DNA from: Luteibacter sp. UNC138MFCol5.1
Lineage (GTDB): Bacteria; Pseudomonadota; Gammaproteobacteria; Xanthomonadales; Rhodanobacteraceae
Direction: 5' to 3'
Assembly (NCBI RefSeq): GCF_900110505.1
Contig: NZ_FODZ01000001.1
Coordinates: 397,856 to 461,855 of the forward strand
DNA length: 64,000 bases
Shown piece after piece: positions 14,971 to 23,313 of this stretch. Position 1 is the stretch's first letter, and every line of letters begins with the position of its first letter. Both the position numbers and the translations under genes were made by a program. The notes under the pieces are model-generated. The model searched no databases. It was not told the origin of the DNA and saw only the letters and a program-made list of their open reading frames with translations.

Positions 14971-17526
14971 TCAGTCCCCGAGCTTGTCCGCCACGGATGC
15001 CAGGTCCTGAACCACCGTGTCGATGCCTTCCCACGGATCCTTCCTGAGACGCGCCAGCCGCTTCGGCACACTGTGGATGTCGAAGGCGTTGCCGGATTTC
15101 ACCTTGCCCAGTTCGTCCCAGCGCAGGGGCACGGCGACCGGCGCGCCGGGCCTTCCGCGCAACGAATAGGAAGCGACCGCCGTGGCGCCGCGCCCGTTGC
15201 GCAGGTAATCCACATAGATCCTGCCGTTGCGGAAACGCTTCGTCGCCGTGGATACGAATTCCAGCGGATGCATGGCCGCCATGGCTTCCGCGAAGCCGCG
15301 CGCGAAGGTCTTGACCGTGTCCCATCCGGCGCCCGGGTTCAATGGCACGACCACGTGCAGGCCCTTGCCACCCGTCGTCCGCACGAAGGAGACGAGGCCC
15401 AGCTGGTCGAGCAGGCCGCGCACGAGCCGAGCGGCCGCGACGACCCGTGGCCAGGCTACGTCGTCGCCGGGATCGAGATCGAACACCACGCGGTCGGCGA
15501 TGTCCGGCGAGGCGACGTGCGAGCCCCAGGGGTGGAATTCCACGGCGCCGAACTGCACGAGCTCGATGAGGCCGGCCTCGTTCCGCGGGTAGAGGTACAC
15601 CGCCTGTGCGCCGGTCTCTTCCTTGAGCTTCGCGGTGCCGACGTGCTCGAGTCCGGCCATCACGTGCTTCTGGAAGAAACACGGCGAACCGATGCCTCCC
15701 GGGCAGCGGATCGTCGATGTGGGCCGGTCCGCGATCGGCGGCAGGATCCATGGCATCACGGCGCGGTAGTAGTCCACGACCTGTTGCTTCGTGATGCCGT
15801 CGTCGGGGAACACGACGCGATCGGGATGCGTGATCACGACGTCCTCCGCGCGTCCGGCCGGCGCCGTGACGGCGGGCTCGGGGCGGCTCTTGCGCGCGGA
15901 CTTCGCCGCTGGCGTCTCTCGGTCGGAATCGCGGAGGTCCTTCGGTGTCTTGTCGACGCGCAGCGTCTTCAGGCTCGGCTGGCGCAGCAGATTCTTGTTG
16001 CCGATGCCGCGGTAGTAGACCTCCGCGACCGCGGTCGGCGGCACCCACAGGGCACCGCGCAGCGTGGGATCGATCGCGTCGATGCGCACGGTGGGCTTCT
16101 TTGAGCCGCCTTTCGCGAGGGTCTTGCCCAGGTCGCGCAGCATCTCGTCGGTGAATCCCGTGCCCACGCGCCCCACATAGGTCCAGCCACCGTCCGCATC
16201 GGGACGCGCGAGCAGCAGCGACCCGAACGCGAGCCGCGATCCTTTCGCCGGCGTGTAGCCGACGACGGCGAACTCGTCGCTCTCGAGGCGCTTGATCTTC
16301 TGCCAGTCGTCGCCGCGTCCGGCGTGATACGAGCCGTCCGCCCGTTTCGAGATGATCCCTTCGAGCTTCTGTTCCATCGCCATGGCGAACACGTCGTCGC
16401 CATGGCCGACGGTGTGGGCGCTGTAGGAGAGATGGGCGGGGGCGTGCGCGAGGATCCGTTCGAGCAGCGCCTTGCGTTCGACGAGCGGCGCGTGCGCGAG
16501 ATCGTAGCCTTCGAGATAGGGCACGTCGAAGAGCATGTACACGAGCGGTGCGTTGGCTTCGCCGGACAGCGTCTTCTGCAGCGCGTTGAAATCGCTGCGG
16601 CCCTGCGCGTCGAGCGCGATGAGTTCGCCGTCGAGTCGCAGGCTGTCGAAACCGAGGCGCTCGACCGCCTGCACGATCTCCGGCAGGCGTTCGTTCCACG
16701 GCAGCGCGTTGCGGGACCACAGAGACGCTTTGCCCTTGGCCACGCCCGTGAGGATGCGATAGCCGTCCCACTTCACCTCGTGCAGCCATGCGTCGCCCTG
16801 TGGCGGCGACTCGCGCAGCTTCGCCAGCTGTGGGGCGAAGAACGCGGCATCGGGCTTCGCCTTGCGCGCGCCCTCCAGCGCGGCCGCTTGCTTCGCAAGC
16901 CTCGCGACGCTCACCTTCCGGCCCTTCGGCGGTGCCTTCCTGCGCGCCGTGGATGTCTTCGCCGCCGCGCGCAGCGCCGGTGTCTTCGCGGCGCGGCGCG
17001 TGCTTTCTCGCATCTTCGCGTCCATCAGGTCATCGGCCTCGACATCGCCCGCGTATTCGTCGTCCACCTTGATGAGGAACCAGGCGGGCTGGCGCTCCTT
17101 CCTGCCGCTGCGCACGAGATGCCAGCTGCCTTTCAACCGTTCGCCGAACAGCTCGAACGCGAGATGACCCTTGGCGATCTGCGCCTCCGCATCGCCGCGA
17201 GTGGCCCAGAAGCCTTTGTCGAAGAGGTCGACGTGGCCCTTGCCGTAACCCTCGTCGATGTCGCCCTCGAAGGTCGCGTACGACACGGGATGATCCTCGA
17301 CCTCGACGGCGAGCCGCTTCACCTTGGGATCGTAGCTCGGCCCCTTCGGTACCGCCCAGCTACGCAGCACGTCGCCCACCTGGAGGCGGAAATCGAAATG
17401 ACGCCGGGACGCGTGATGCAACTGCACGACGAAGATCGAGCGCCCGCCGGTGCCTGCGGAATCCTCGGGCGCCGGTTCGCGCGTCTTGCGGAAGTCGCGC
17501 TTGCGTCGGTAGTCCTGAAGGCTCAT
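14971..17526 (-). CDS. ligD: ATP-dependent DNA ligase D
   Basis: An 851-residue three-domain end-joining enzyme. From the N-terminus: a 3'-phosphoesterase domain (about 30-150; LHHASRRHFDFRLQ), a basic Ala/Lys-rich linker, an ATP-dependent ligase domain (about 225-530; nucleophile Lys252 in LHEVKWDGYR), and a polymerase/primase domain (about 560-840; PGGIGSPCFFQKH and FDLDPGDDVAWPRV). This PE-Lig-Pol order is the Pseudomonas type. LigD works with Ku to repair double-strand breaks by non-homologous end joining; no ku gene is in the window. The ATG at 17526 was chosen because it begins MSLQDYRRKRDFRKT, the normal LigD start. Confidence 0.94.
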   Translation of the reverse strand: MSLQDYRRKRDFRKTREPAPEDSAGTGGRSIFVVQLHHASRRHFDFRLQVGDVLRSWAVPKGPSYDPKVKRLAVEVEDHPVSYATFEGDIDEGYGKGHVDLFDKGFWATRGDAEAQIAKGHLAFELFGERLKGSWHLVRSGRKERQPAWFLIKVDDEYAGDVEADDLMDAKMRESTRRAAKTPALRAAAKTSTARRKAPPKGRKVSVARLAKQAAALEGARKAKPDAAFFAPQLAKLRESPPQGDAWLHEVKWDGYRILTGVAKGKASLWSRNALPWNERLPEIVQAVERLGFDSLRLDGELIALDAQGRSDFNALQKTLSGEANAPLVYMLFDVPYLEGYDLAHAPLVERKALLERILAHAPAHLSYSAHTVGHGDDVFAMAMEQKLEGIISKRADGSYHAGRGDDWQKIKRLESDEFAVVGYTPAKGSRLAFGSLLLARPDADGGWTYVGRVGTGFTDEMLRDLGKTLAKGGSKKPTVRIDAIDPTLRGALWVPPTAVAEVYYRGIGNKNLLRQPSLKTLRVDKTPKDLRDSDRETPAAKSARKSRPEPAVTAPAGRAEDVVITHPDRVVFPDDGITKQQVVDYYRAVMPWILPPIADRPTSTIRCPGGIGSPCFFQKHVMAGLEHVGTAKLKEETGAQAVYLYPRNEAGLIELVQFGAVEFHPWGSHVASPDIADRVVFDLDPGDDVAWPRVVAAARLVRGLLDQLGLVSFVRTTGGKGLHVVVPLNPGAGWDTVKTFARGFAEAMAAMHPLEFVSTATKRFRNGRIYVDYLRNGRGATAVASYSLRGRPGAPVAVPLRWDELGKVKSGNAFDIHSVPKRLARLRKDPWEGIDTVVQDLASVADKLGD

Positions 17527-17704
17527 GCCTGATGGTTCGCTGTGGCGCGTGAACGCGCTGTCGAATAAAACCGACGGCGCGTCATCCCCTTTTGCGAAAG
17601 ATCGTATGGAACGCGTGGTCGCGCCTGCGGACCATGGCTCCTCCGGCCCGCGACGGCCTGGTCGCCCCGGAACCATCCCCACCCCCGCACAAAGGTACCG
17701 CAAC

Positions 17705-18652
17705 ATGTCGATCCGTCTCGTCGGACTATCCTCGTCCCTGCTCTTCCTCGCCGTGCTTTCCCCTGTGGCTTACGCCGGCTGCACCAGCTACGCGTCGCAA
17801 GGCAGTGCGCAGCACCTCTCGTTCGGTACCGTGAAGGTGTCGCACAACGCCAAGGTGGGGGATGTGCTCGCCGAGACCACCACCGTCGCCTGGACGGGCG
17901 GTAGCGGCAAGTGTTCCAGTCCACGGCGCACCGCGACCCTCGGCATCTTCAGCAAGCCGAGCGCGATCGGAAACAAGACCTACGAGACGAACATTCCCGG
18001 TATCGGCATCCGCCTTTTCCATTACGGGTTCGGGGACAACAACAATCCCGTGCCGGACGATTTCCAGTACGGCTGGAACTTCAGTGCGCAGGTCATCAGG
18101 GGGCACTTCCGCGCGCAGCTGGTGAAGACCGCGGAGAAGGTCGGGTCCGGCGACCTGACGACCGGTACCGTCGCGCAGGCGGGATTCGACGGTCATCGGC
18201 AGATCTGGGCGGACCTCGTCAACACGCAGATCGTGCCGGAGAAACCCACGTGCGCCTTCGCCGCGAAGCAGGTTCGCTTCGACCTCGGCCAGATCGACGG
18301 CAGCATGCTCCTGTCCCAGGGATACAGCGCATGGGCGAACCAGTCGTTGGTGACGACGGGATGCACCGGCGCCACGGAGATGTTGCTGACGTTCGCCGGC
18401 GCGGCCGACGAAGCCGCACCATCGCTGTTCCGTCTCGACAACAAGGGCGCGGGCGCCGCGGGCGGCGTCGCCGTGGAATTGCGTAGCGTTCAGCCGGATG
18501 AGCAGGCACTACCCAATGCCGCGCCAATGGCGCTCCCGACGACCGACGAAGGACGCGCCTACGGATTCCGGGCCCGCTACCGGAGCACCGGAGAGGCGAT
18601 CACGCCCGGAATCGCCAACGCGAGTGTCACCGTCAACGTCGCGTATCGTTGA
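17705..18652 (+). CDS. Fimbrial tip adhesin-like protein (type 1 pilin domain)
   Basis: A 315-residue secreted protein with a signal peptide (about 1-24, ending PVAYA). An N-terminal receptor-binding-like region (to about 180) is followed by a C-terminal pilin domain starting near CAFAAKQVRFDLGQIDGS and ending ASVTVNVAYR. The alternating C-terminal strand with Tyr next to last is the donor-strand/chaperone recognition signature of chaperone-usher pilins. No chaperone, usher or major pilin adjoins it; upstream is the divergent ligD, downstream is copA. It is therefore an orphan subunit and would need assembly machinery from elsewhere. Another adhesin of the same layout is at 58.1-59.1 kb. Confidence 0.75.
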   Translation: MSIRLVGLSSSLLFLAVLSPVAYAGCTSYASQGSAQHLSFGTVKVSHNAKVGDVLAETTTVAWTGGSGKCSSPRRTATLGIFSKPSAIGNKTYETNIPGIGIRLFHYGFGDNNNPVPDDFQYGWNFSAQVIRGHFRAQLVKTAEKVGSGDLTTGTVAQAGFDGHRQIWADLVNTQIVPEKPTCAFAAKQVRFDLGQIDGSMLLSQGYSAWANQSLVTTGCTGATEMLLTFAGAADEAAPSLFRLDNKGAGAAGGVAVELRSVQPDEQALPNAAPMALPTTDEGRAYGFRARYRSTGEAITPGIANASVTVNVAYR

Positions 18653-18744
18653 GGCCGGCGAAGCACGTGGAGCCTGCTCCAGAGTTGTCGGAGGTGGGAT
18701 ATCCCGGCTAACGTCGCCGCTTGTCTCCTTGCAGCGACTGCCGC

Positions 18745-20433
18745 ATGTCCGCCTCCGACGACTCCCGCATCCGTGGCTCCCGCCGACGTTTCGTCCAGGG
18801 TCTCGCCGTCGCGGGTATCGCCGCGGGCGCCGGAATCCGCGCGGACTTCGCCATGGCGTCCATGCCATCGGCCGGAGAACTTCGCGGTCCGGACGTCGAC
18901 CTGCGTATCGGCCAGGCCACGGTCGATTTCACGGGCCGTAGCCGTCAGGCCGTCACGGTCGGTGGTGGCGTGCCGGGGCCGACGCTGCGATTCCGCGAAG
19001 GCGATGTCGCGACGATCCGCGTGCGCAACACGCTCGACACGACGTCGTCGATCCACTGGCACGGCCTCATCGTGCCCGCCGATCAGGACGGCGTGCCTGG
19101 CCTGAGCTTCCCGGGCATTCCCGCGCGCGGCGAATACACCTACCGATTCACCCTGCGCCAGTCGGGGACGTACTGGTACCACGCGCACAGCCGGTTCCAG
19201 GAGCAGAGTGGACTGTACGGCGCGATCGTCGTCGAGCCGCGTGACGGGGAGCGTTATCCGGCCGACCGCGAACACGTGCTTCTGTTCAGCGACTGGAGCG
19301 ACGAAGATCCGGAGCGCATCTACGCGCGGCTGCGCACGCGCAGCGACACGTACAACTATGGACAGCCGACGTTACCGGATTTCCTGCGCGACGCACGCGC
19401 GAAGGGCTTCGGGGACGCGCTCGCGATGCGGCGCATGTGGAACCGCATGCGCATGAATCCGACCGATCTCGCCGATATTTCGGCCGCCACGTACACCTAC
19501 CTGGTCAACGGCGTGACGCCCTCGGGAAACTGGAGCGGGCGGTTCGCTCCGGGCGAACGTGTGCGCCTCCGCCTGATCAACGGCTCGTCGAATTCGATCT
19601 TCGACCTGCGCATTCCCGGCCTGCGTCTCCGCGTGGTCGCGGCGGACGGGCAGGACGTCGAGCCGGTGGACGTCGACGAGTTGCGCATGTCGGCAGGCGA
19701 AACCTTCGACGTGCTGGTGGAGCCGCGTGAGGACCGCGCCTATACTGTCTTCGCCCAGTCGATCGACCGCTCGGGCTACGCCCGTGCGACGCTGGCGCCG
19801 CGCGCCGGCATGTCGGCGCCGGTCCCCGCGCTCGACCCGCGGCCGCGGCTGTCGATGCGCGACATGATGGGTTCGATGGCCGACGACGCCGGGCACGACG
19901 ATGGCCCCATGGTGATGGCGAACCATGCGCGCACCGAATACGGGGCCGGGACGGACATGCGCGTCGACATGCCGCGCACCAACCTCGACGACCCGGGCGT
20001 GGGCCTGCGCGGGCGTATCCATCGCGTGCTCGCGTACGCCGACCTGCGCACCGTCGGCGGTCCGCTCGATACGCGCCCGCCGGGGCGCACGATCGAGCTG
20101 CATCTGACCGGCAACATGGAGCGCTTCGCCTGGTCGTTCGACGGTGTGAAGTACTCGGCGTCCACACCCGTGCATTTCCGTCGTGGCGAGCGTCTCCGCA
20201 TGCGCCTCGTCAACGACACGATGATGAATCATCCGATCCATCTCCACGGCATGTGGAGCGAGATCGAATCGCCCGACGGCGCGTTCCAGGTACGCAAGCA
20301 CACGGTCAACGTGCAACCCGCGCAGCAGGTGACGTACGCCGTCACCGCCGACAACCCCGGGCGTTGGGCGTTCCACTGCCACATGCTCTTCCACATGGAG
20401 GCGGGCATGTTCCGCGAGGTGGTGGTCTCGTGA
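18745..20433 (+). CDS. copA: Copper resistance multicopper oxidase CopA
   Basis: A 562-residue periplasmic multicopper oxidase with a Tat signal (SRRRFVQGLAVAGIAAG). All copper-site motifs are present: HWHG at 104-107, WYHAH, HPIHLHG near the C-terminus, and HCHMLFHMEAGMF as the final T1 copper segment. The middle of the protein (MRDMMGSMADDAGHDDGPMVM) is rich in Met and His, as in CopA/PcoA, which bind Cu(I). The enzyme oxidises Cu(I) in the periplasm and so lowers toxicity. The ATG at 18745 is preferred over an upstream TTG at 18721. Its stop overlaps the copB start, so the genes are translationally coupled. No copRS or copCD genes are in view. Confidence 0.93.
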   Translation: MSASDDSRIRGSRRRFVQGLAVAGIAAGAGIRADFAMASMPSAGELRGPDVDLRIGQATVDFTGRSRQAVTVGGGVPGPTLRFREGDVATIRVRNTLDTTSSIHWHGLIVPADQDGVPGLSFPGIPARGEYTYRFTLRQSGTYWYHAHSRFQEQSGLYGAIVVEPRDGERYPADREHVLLFSDWSDEDPERIYARLRTRSDTYNYGQPTLPDFLRDARAKGFGDALAMRRMWNRMRMNPTDLADISAATYTYLVNGVTPSGNWSGRFAPGERVRLRLINGSSNSIFDLRIPGLRLRVVAADGQDVEPVDVDELRMSAGETFDVLVEPREDRAYTVFAQSIDRSGYARATLAPRAGMSAPVPALDPRPRLSMRDMMGSMADDAGHDDGPMVMANHARTEYGAGTDMRVDMPRTNLDDPGVGLRGRIHRVLAYADLRTVGGPLDTRPPGRTIELHLTGNMERFAWSFDGVKYSASTPVHFRRGERLRMRLVNDTMMNHPIHLHGMWSEIESPDGAFQVRKHTVNVQPAQQVTYAVTADNPGRWAFHCHMLFHMEAGMFREVVVS

Positions 20434-21377
20434 TGCGCCGGTTCGCGTTGCTGGTCGCGCTCGCGGTGCCGTCGGCGGCGTTCGCGCAGTCGATGGAAGG
20501 CATGGATCACGGCGCCATGCATCATCCCGGGGCGACCGACACCGCGGCCACACCCACGTCGTCCGATCCCCATGCGGATCACGGCATGGTCCCGGCGATG
20601 AATCACGACGGCGGCCACGACATGGGCGCGATGCGGATGGGCCCGATGCAGGGCGGAAGCGCGCCGGCGGATGCGCGCAGCCCGGACTGGTCGGACGGCG
20701 TACCTGCCTCGTCGATGCACGGCATGGCCATGCACGACATGGACGATACGGCGTCGGTCGGAACGCTGCTGCTCGATCGGCTGGAAAGCTACTCGGGGCA
20801 GGGCGGTCACGGGCAGTCGTGGGAACTCGATGGCTGGTACGGCAACGACACCGACAAGCTCTGGCTGCGCAGCGAAGGGGAGCGGGAAGATCGCCGCGCC
20901 CACGACGCCGACGTCGAGCTCTTCTGGAGTCACGCGGTCGCACCGTTCTGGGACACGCAGCTCGGTCTGCGTCGCGACGTCGGCGAGGGCGGAGGGCGCA
21001 CCTGGGCCGCGTTCGGGCTCCAGGGTCTCGCGCCCTACTGGTTCGAGGTGGAGGCGACCGCGTACGCGGCGGAGGGCGGCCGTACCGCCGCGCGCCTGCG
21101 CGTGGAATACGAGCTGCTGCTGACCCAGCGGCTCATCCTGCAGCCCGAGCTGGAATTCAATGCGTACGGCAAGGACGACGATCGACGCCGCATACGGTCC
21201 GGACTGTCGAACATCGAAGGTGGCGTGCGCTTGCGCTACGAGATACGGCGCGGCTTCGCGCCCTACGTCGGCGTCGCGTGGGAACATCTGGCTGGAGGCA
21301 CCGCGGATCTCGCGAGCGAACAAGGTCGCCGCATCACCGACCGGCGCTGGGTCGCGGGGCTGCGCCTGCAGTACTGA
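20433..21377 (+). CDS. copB: Copper resistance outer-membrane protein CopB
   Basis: A 314-residue protein of the CopB family. A signal peptide (RRFALLVALAVPSAAFA) precedes a Met/His-rich copper-binding segment (about 20-115; MEGMDHGAMHH, NHDGGHDMGAM, MHGMAMHDMDD), and from about residue 125 a beta-barrel domain (WELDGWYGNDTDKLWLR) ends in the aromatic VAGLRLQY. CopB sequesters or exports copper at the outer membrane together with CopA. ATG 20433 overlaps the copA stop codon. The gene is convergent with the DHA2 transporter, with 28 bp between them. Confidence 0.92.
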   Translation: MRRFALLVALAVPSAAFAQSMEGMDHGAMHHPGATDTAATPTSSDPHADHGMVPAMNHDGGHDMGAMRMGPMQGGSAPADARSPDWSDGVPASSMHGMAMHDMDDTASVGTLLLDRLESYSGQGGHGQSWELDGWYGNDTDKLWLRSEGEREDRRAHDADVELFWSHAVAPFWDTQLGLRRDVGEGGGRTWAAFGLQGLAPYWFEVEATAYAAEGGRTAARLRVEYELLLTQRLILQPELEFNAYGKDDDRRRIRSGLSNIEGGVRLRYEIRRGFAPYVGVAWEHLAGGTADLASEQGRRITDRRWVAGLRLQY

Positions 21378-21405
21378 GGCGAGCTCCGTCGAGCGCCGGC
21401 GCGTG

Positions 21406-22953
21406 TCAGCCCGCCCTGGCGGTTCCCCTTCCCAGCACCAGTGCCGTCACCGCCGACGACACGACGGCCAGTCCCGCGGACAGCAGCATCACCGCACGGA
21501 ATCCCGCCACGAACGCCTCGTGGATCGCATCGCGCGCCGCGGCATCGTCCACCACGATGCCGGCGAGCTTCGCCTTCTGCATCGCGATTTCGTGCATGAC
21601 GTCGCCGGGCAGTGCGAGAGGGGCGAGTCGCGCCTGCAGGGCGAGGTCGAAGACCTGGGTCATCACGACGCCGAACACCGCGATGGCAAGCAGGCCCGCG
21701 GTGCGCGACACCGCGTTGTTCACGCCCGACGCCGTGCCCGCGAGGCTGGGCGGAAGCGCGTTCATCACGGTCGTGGTCAGCGGGGCGACCACGATGCTCA
21801 TGCCCAGGCCGAGCACGCAACTCGCGGGAAAGAACGTCGTCCAGTAGCTGCCGCCGACGCCCGGTAGCGCATACAGCGCGAAACCCGCCGCGGCGACGAG
21901 CGGACCGACGATGAGGGGCAGGCGCGCGCCCACGCGGTCGACGAGCTGCCCCGTGATCCGCGAGAGCGCGAACATGATGACGATGAAGGGCAACAACGAT
22001 GCGCCCGCGCCCGTGGCACCGTAGCCCTGCACCTGGATGAGGTTCAGCGGAACGAAGAACAGGCTGCCGCCGAGCGCCGCGTAAAGCAGCAGCGTCAGCG
22101 CGTTCGCGGCGGCGAAGTCGCGATGGCGGAACAGCGACAGCGGCAGCATCGGCGCCGCGGCACGCCGTTCGACGAGGACGAAGGCGACGAGGCCGGCGAT
22201 GCCGATCGCCGCGGCCGCCAGCACGGCCGGCGCGGACCAGCCGAGCAGCGGGGCTTCGATCAGCGCATAGACCACGCCCGTCAGCCCGAGCGTCGCGAGC
22301 AGGGCCCCGCCGATGTCGAGCCTGCCCGCGACCTCGCCGCCGCGACTTTCCGGCACGCGCCAATAACAGATGGCGAGCAGCGCCACGCCGAGCGGCAGGT
22401 TGATCAGGAACGCCCAGTGCCAGGACACGTACTCGACGAGGTAACCGCCCAGGACCGGCCCCGCCGCCGCGGTGATGCCGCTGAACGCCGACCACGTGCC
22501 GATCGCGGCACCGCGGCGCTCCTTCGGGTACGCGCTGCTGATCAGCGCGAGGCTGCCGGGAACGAGCAGGGCCGCGCCAAGGCCCTGCAGCGCGCGGGCC
22601 GCGATCAGCGCATCGATGCCGGGCGAGAGCGCGCAGCACAGCGATGCGAACGTGAAGATCGCCGTGCCGAGGACGAACACGCGGCGTCGGCCGAAACGAT
22701 CGCCCAGGACGCCGCCGACCAGCAGCAGCGCGGAGAGCAGCAGCGCGTACGCCTCCATCACCCATTGCGCATCGGCGGTCGTCGCGTCCAGCGCCTGCTG
22801 GATCGCGGGAAGGGCGACGTTGACGATGGTGCCGTCGACGAACGCCATGCCCGAGCCGACGATGGCCGCCACCAGCGTCCAGCGCTGGGCGGACGGACTG
22901 CACGCGACGACGTCGGAGGAGCTTGCGAGGGACGGGGCATCGGAGGGGCGCAT
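21406..22953 (-). CDS. DHA2-family MFS drug transporter (EmrB/QacA type)
   Basis: A 515-residue inner-membrane protein with about 14 hydrophobic segments. The first span carries the DHA2 signature GSGMAFVDGTIVNVALPAIQ; then GDRFGRRRVF (motif A) and GLGAALLVPGSLALISSAYP (motif C region) follow. These pumps export drugs by proton antiport. There is no adjacent membrane-fusion or outer-membrane partner, unlike the operon at 29.7-33.7 kb, so it likely works as a single-component pump. The ATG at 22953 is divergent from a small gene at 23065 across 110 bp. No regulator of TetR or MarR type adjoins it. Confidence 0.9.
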   Translation of the reverse strand: MRPSDAPSLASSSDVVACSPSAQRWTLVAAIVGSGMAFVDGTIVNVALPAIQQALDATTADAQWVMEAYALLLSALLLVGGVLGDRFGRRRVFVLGTAIFTFASLCCALSPGIDALIAARALQGLGAALLVPGSLALISSAYPKERRGAAIGTWSAFSGITAAAGPVLGGYLVEYVSWHWAFLINLPLGVALLAICYWRVPESRGGEVAGRLDIGGALLATLGLTGVVYALIEAPLLGWSAPAVLAAAAIGIAGLVAFVLVERRAAAPMLPLSLFRHRDFAAANALTLLLYAALGGSLFFVPLNLIQVQGYGATGAGASLLPFIVIMFALSRITGQLVDRVGARLPLIVGPLVAAAGFALYALPGVGGSYWTTFFPASCVLGLGMSIVVAPLTTTVMNALPPSLAGTASGVNNAVSRTAGLLAIAVFGVVMTQVFDLALQARLAPLALPGDVMHEIAMQKAKLAGIVVDDAAARDAIHEAFVAGFRAVMLLSAGLAVVSSAVTALVLGRGTARAG

Positions 22954-23064
22954 GGTCGACGAGCCTACGCCTTCGCGACGCCGCGTGCCCTGGTCCTGTC
23001 ACGCGACATGACGTGCCCTGAACGCAACGCGGTGTATCCGTATCCGCACCGGAGGAGACCGACC

Positions 23065-23202
23065 ATGAACCAGCGCGAGCCGTACGACGACCCGACCACC
23101 AACTCGGGCGACCCGACCCATGGACAGCCACCTGGGCCCGAGGAACCGGTCACGACGGGCTCGGGCGACCCGCAGCACCGCATGCCGCAGGACGACGAAT
23201 AA
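23065..23202 (+). CDS. 45-residue hydrophilic protein of unknown function
   Basis: A short gene with a very strong ribosome binding site (GGAGGAGACCGACC before ATG). The product is Pro-, Gly-, Asp- and Thr-rich, lacks hydrophobic segments and is probably disordered. It holds a visible internal repeat, TTNSGDPTH and TTGSGDPQH, also visible in the DNA. I know of no function; small proteins of this type occur widely in Xanthomonadales. It stands alone between the divergent DHA2 pump and the fucosidase, and a degenerate GTGGGAGC repeat (23208-23230) follows its stop. Confidence 0.7.
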   Translation: MNQREPYDDPTTNSGDPTHGQPPGPEEPVTTGSGDPQHRMPQDDE

Positions 23203-23207
23203 CCGAT

Positions 23208-23230
23208 GGTTGGAGCGCACCTGGGCGCGA
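23208..23230 (+). repeat. Degenerate GTGGGAGC-type element
   Basis: TTGGAGCGCACCTGGGCGCG closely matches the elements at 6425-6449 and 6704-6730 read in inverse. It lies just past the stop of the 45-residue protein. It is a lone half-element and may act as a terminator. Confidence 0.6.
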
Positions 23231-23313
23231 TGCTCCGGGATGTGATGCCGTCGCGTTGACATGCCACGCCTCCGCCGCGACAGTCGGGGATCGCACACCA
23301 AGGGAGCGATCCA

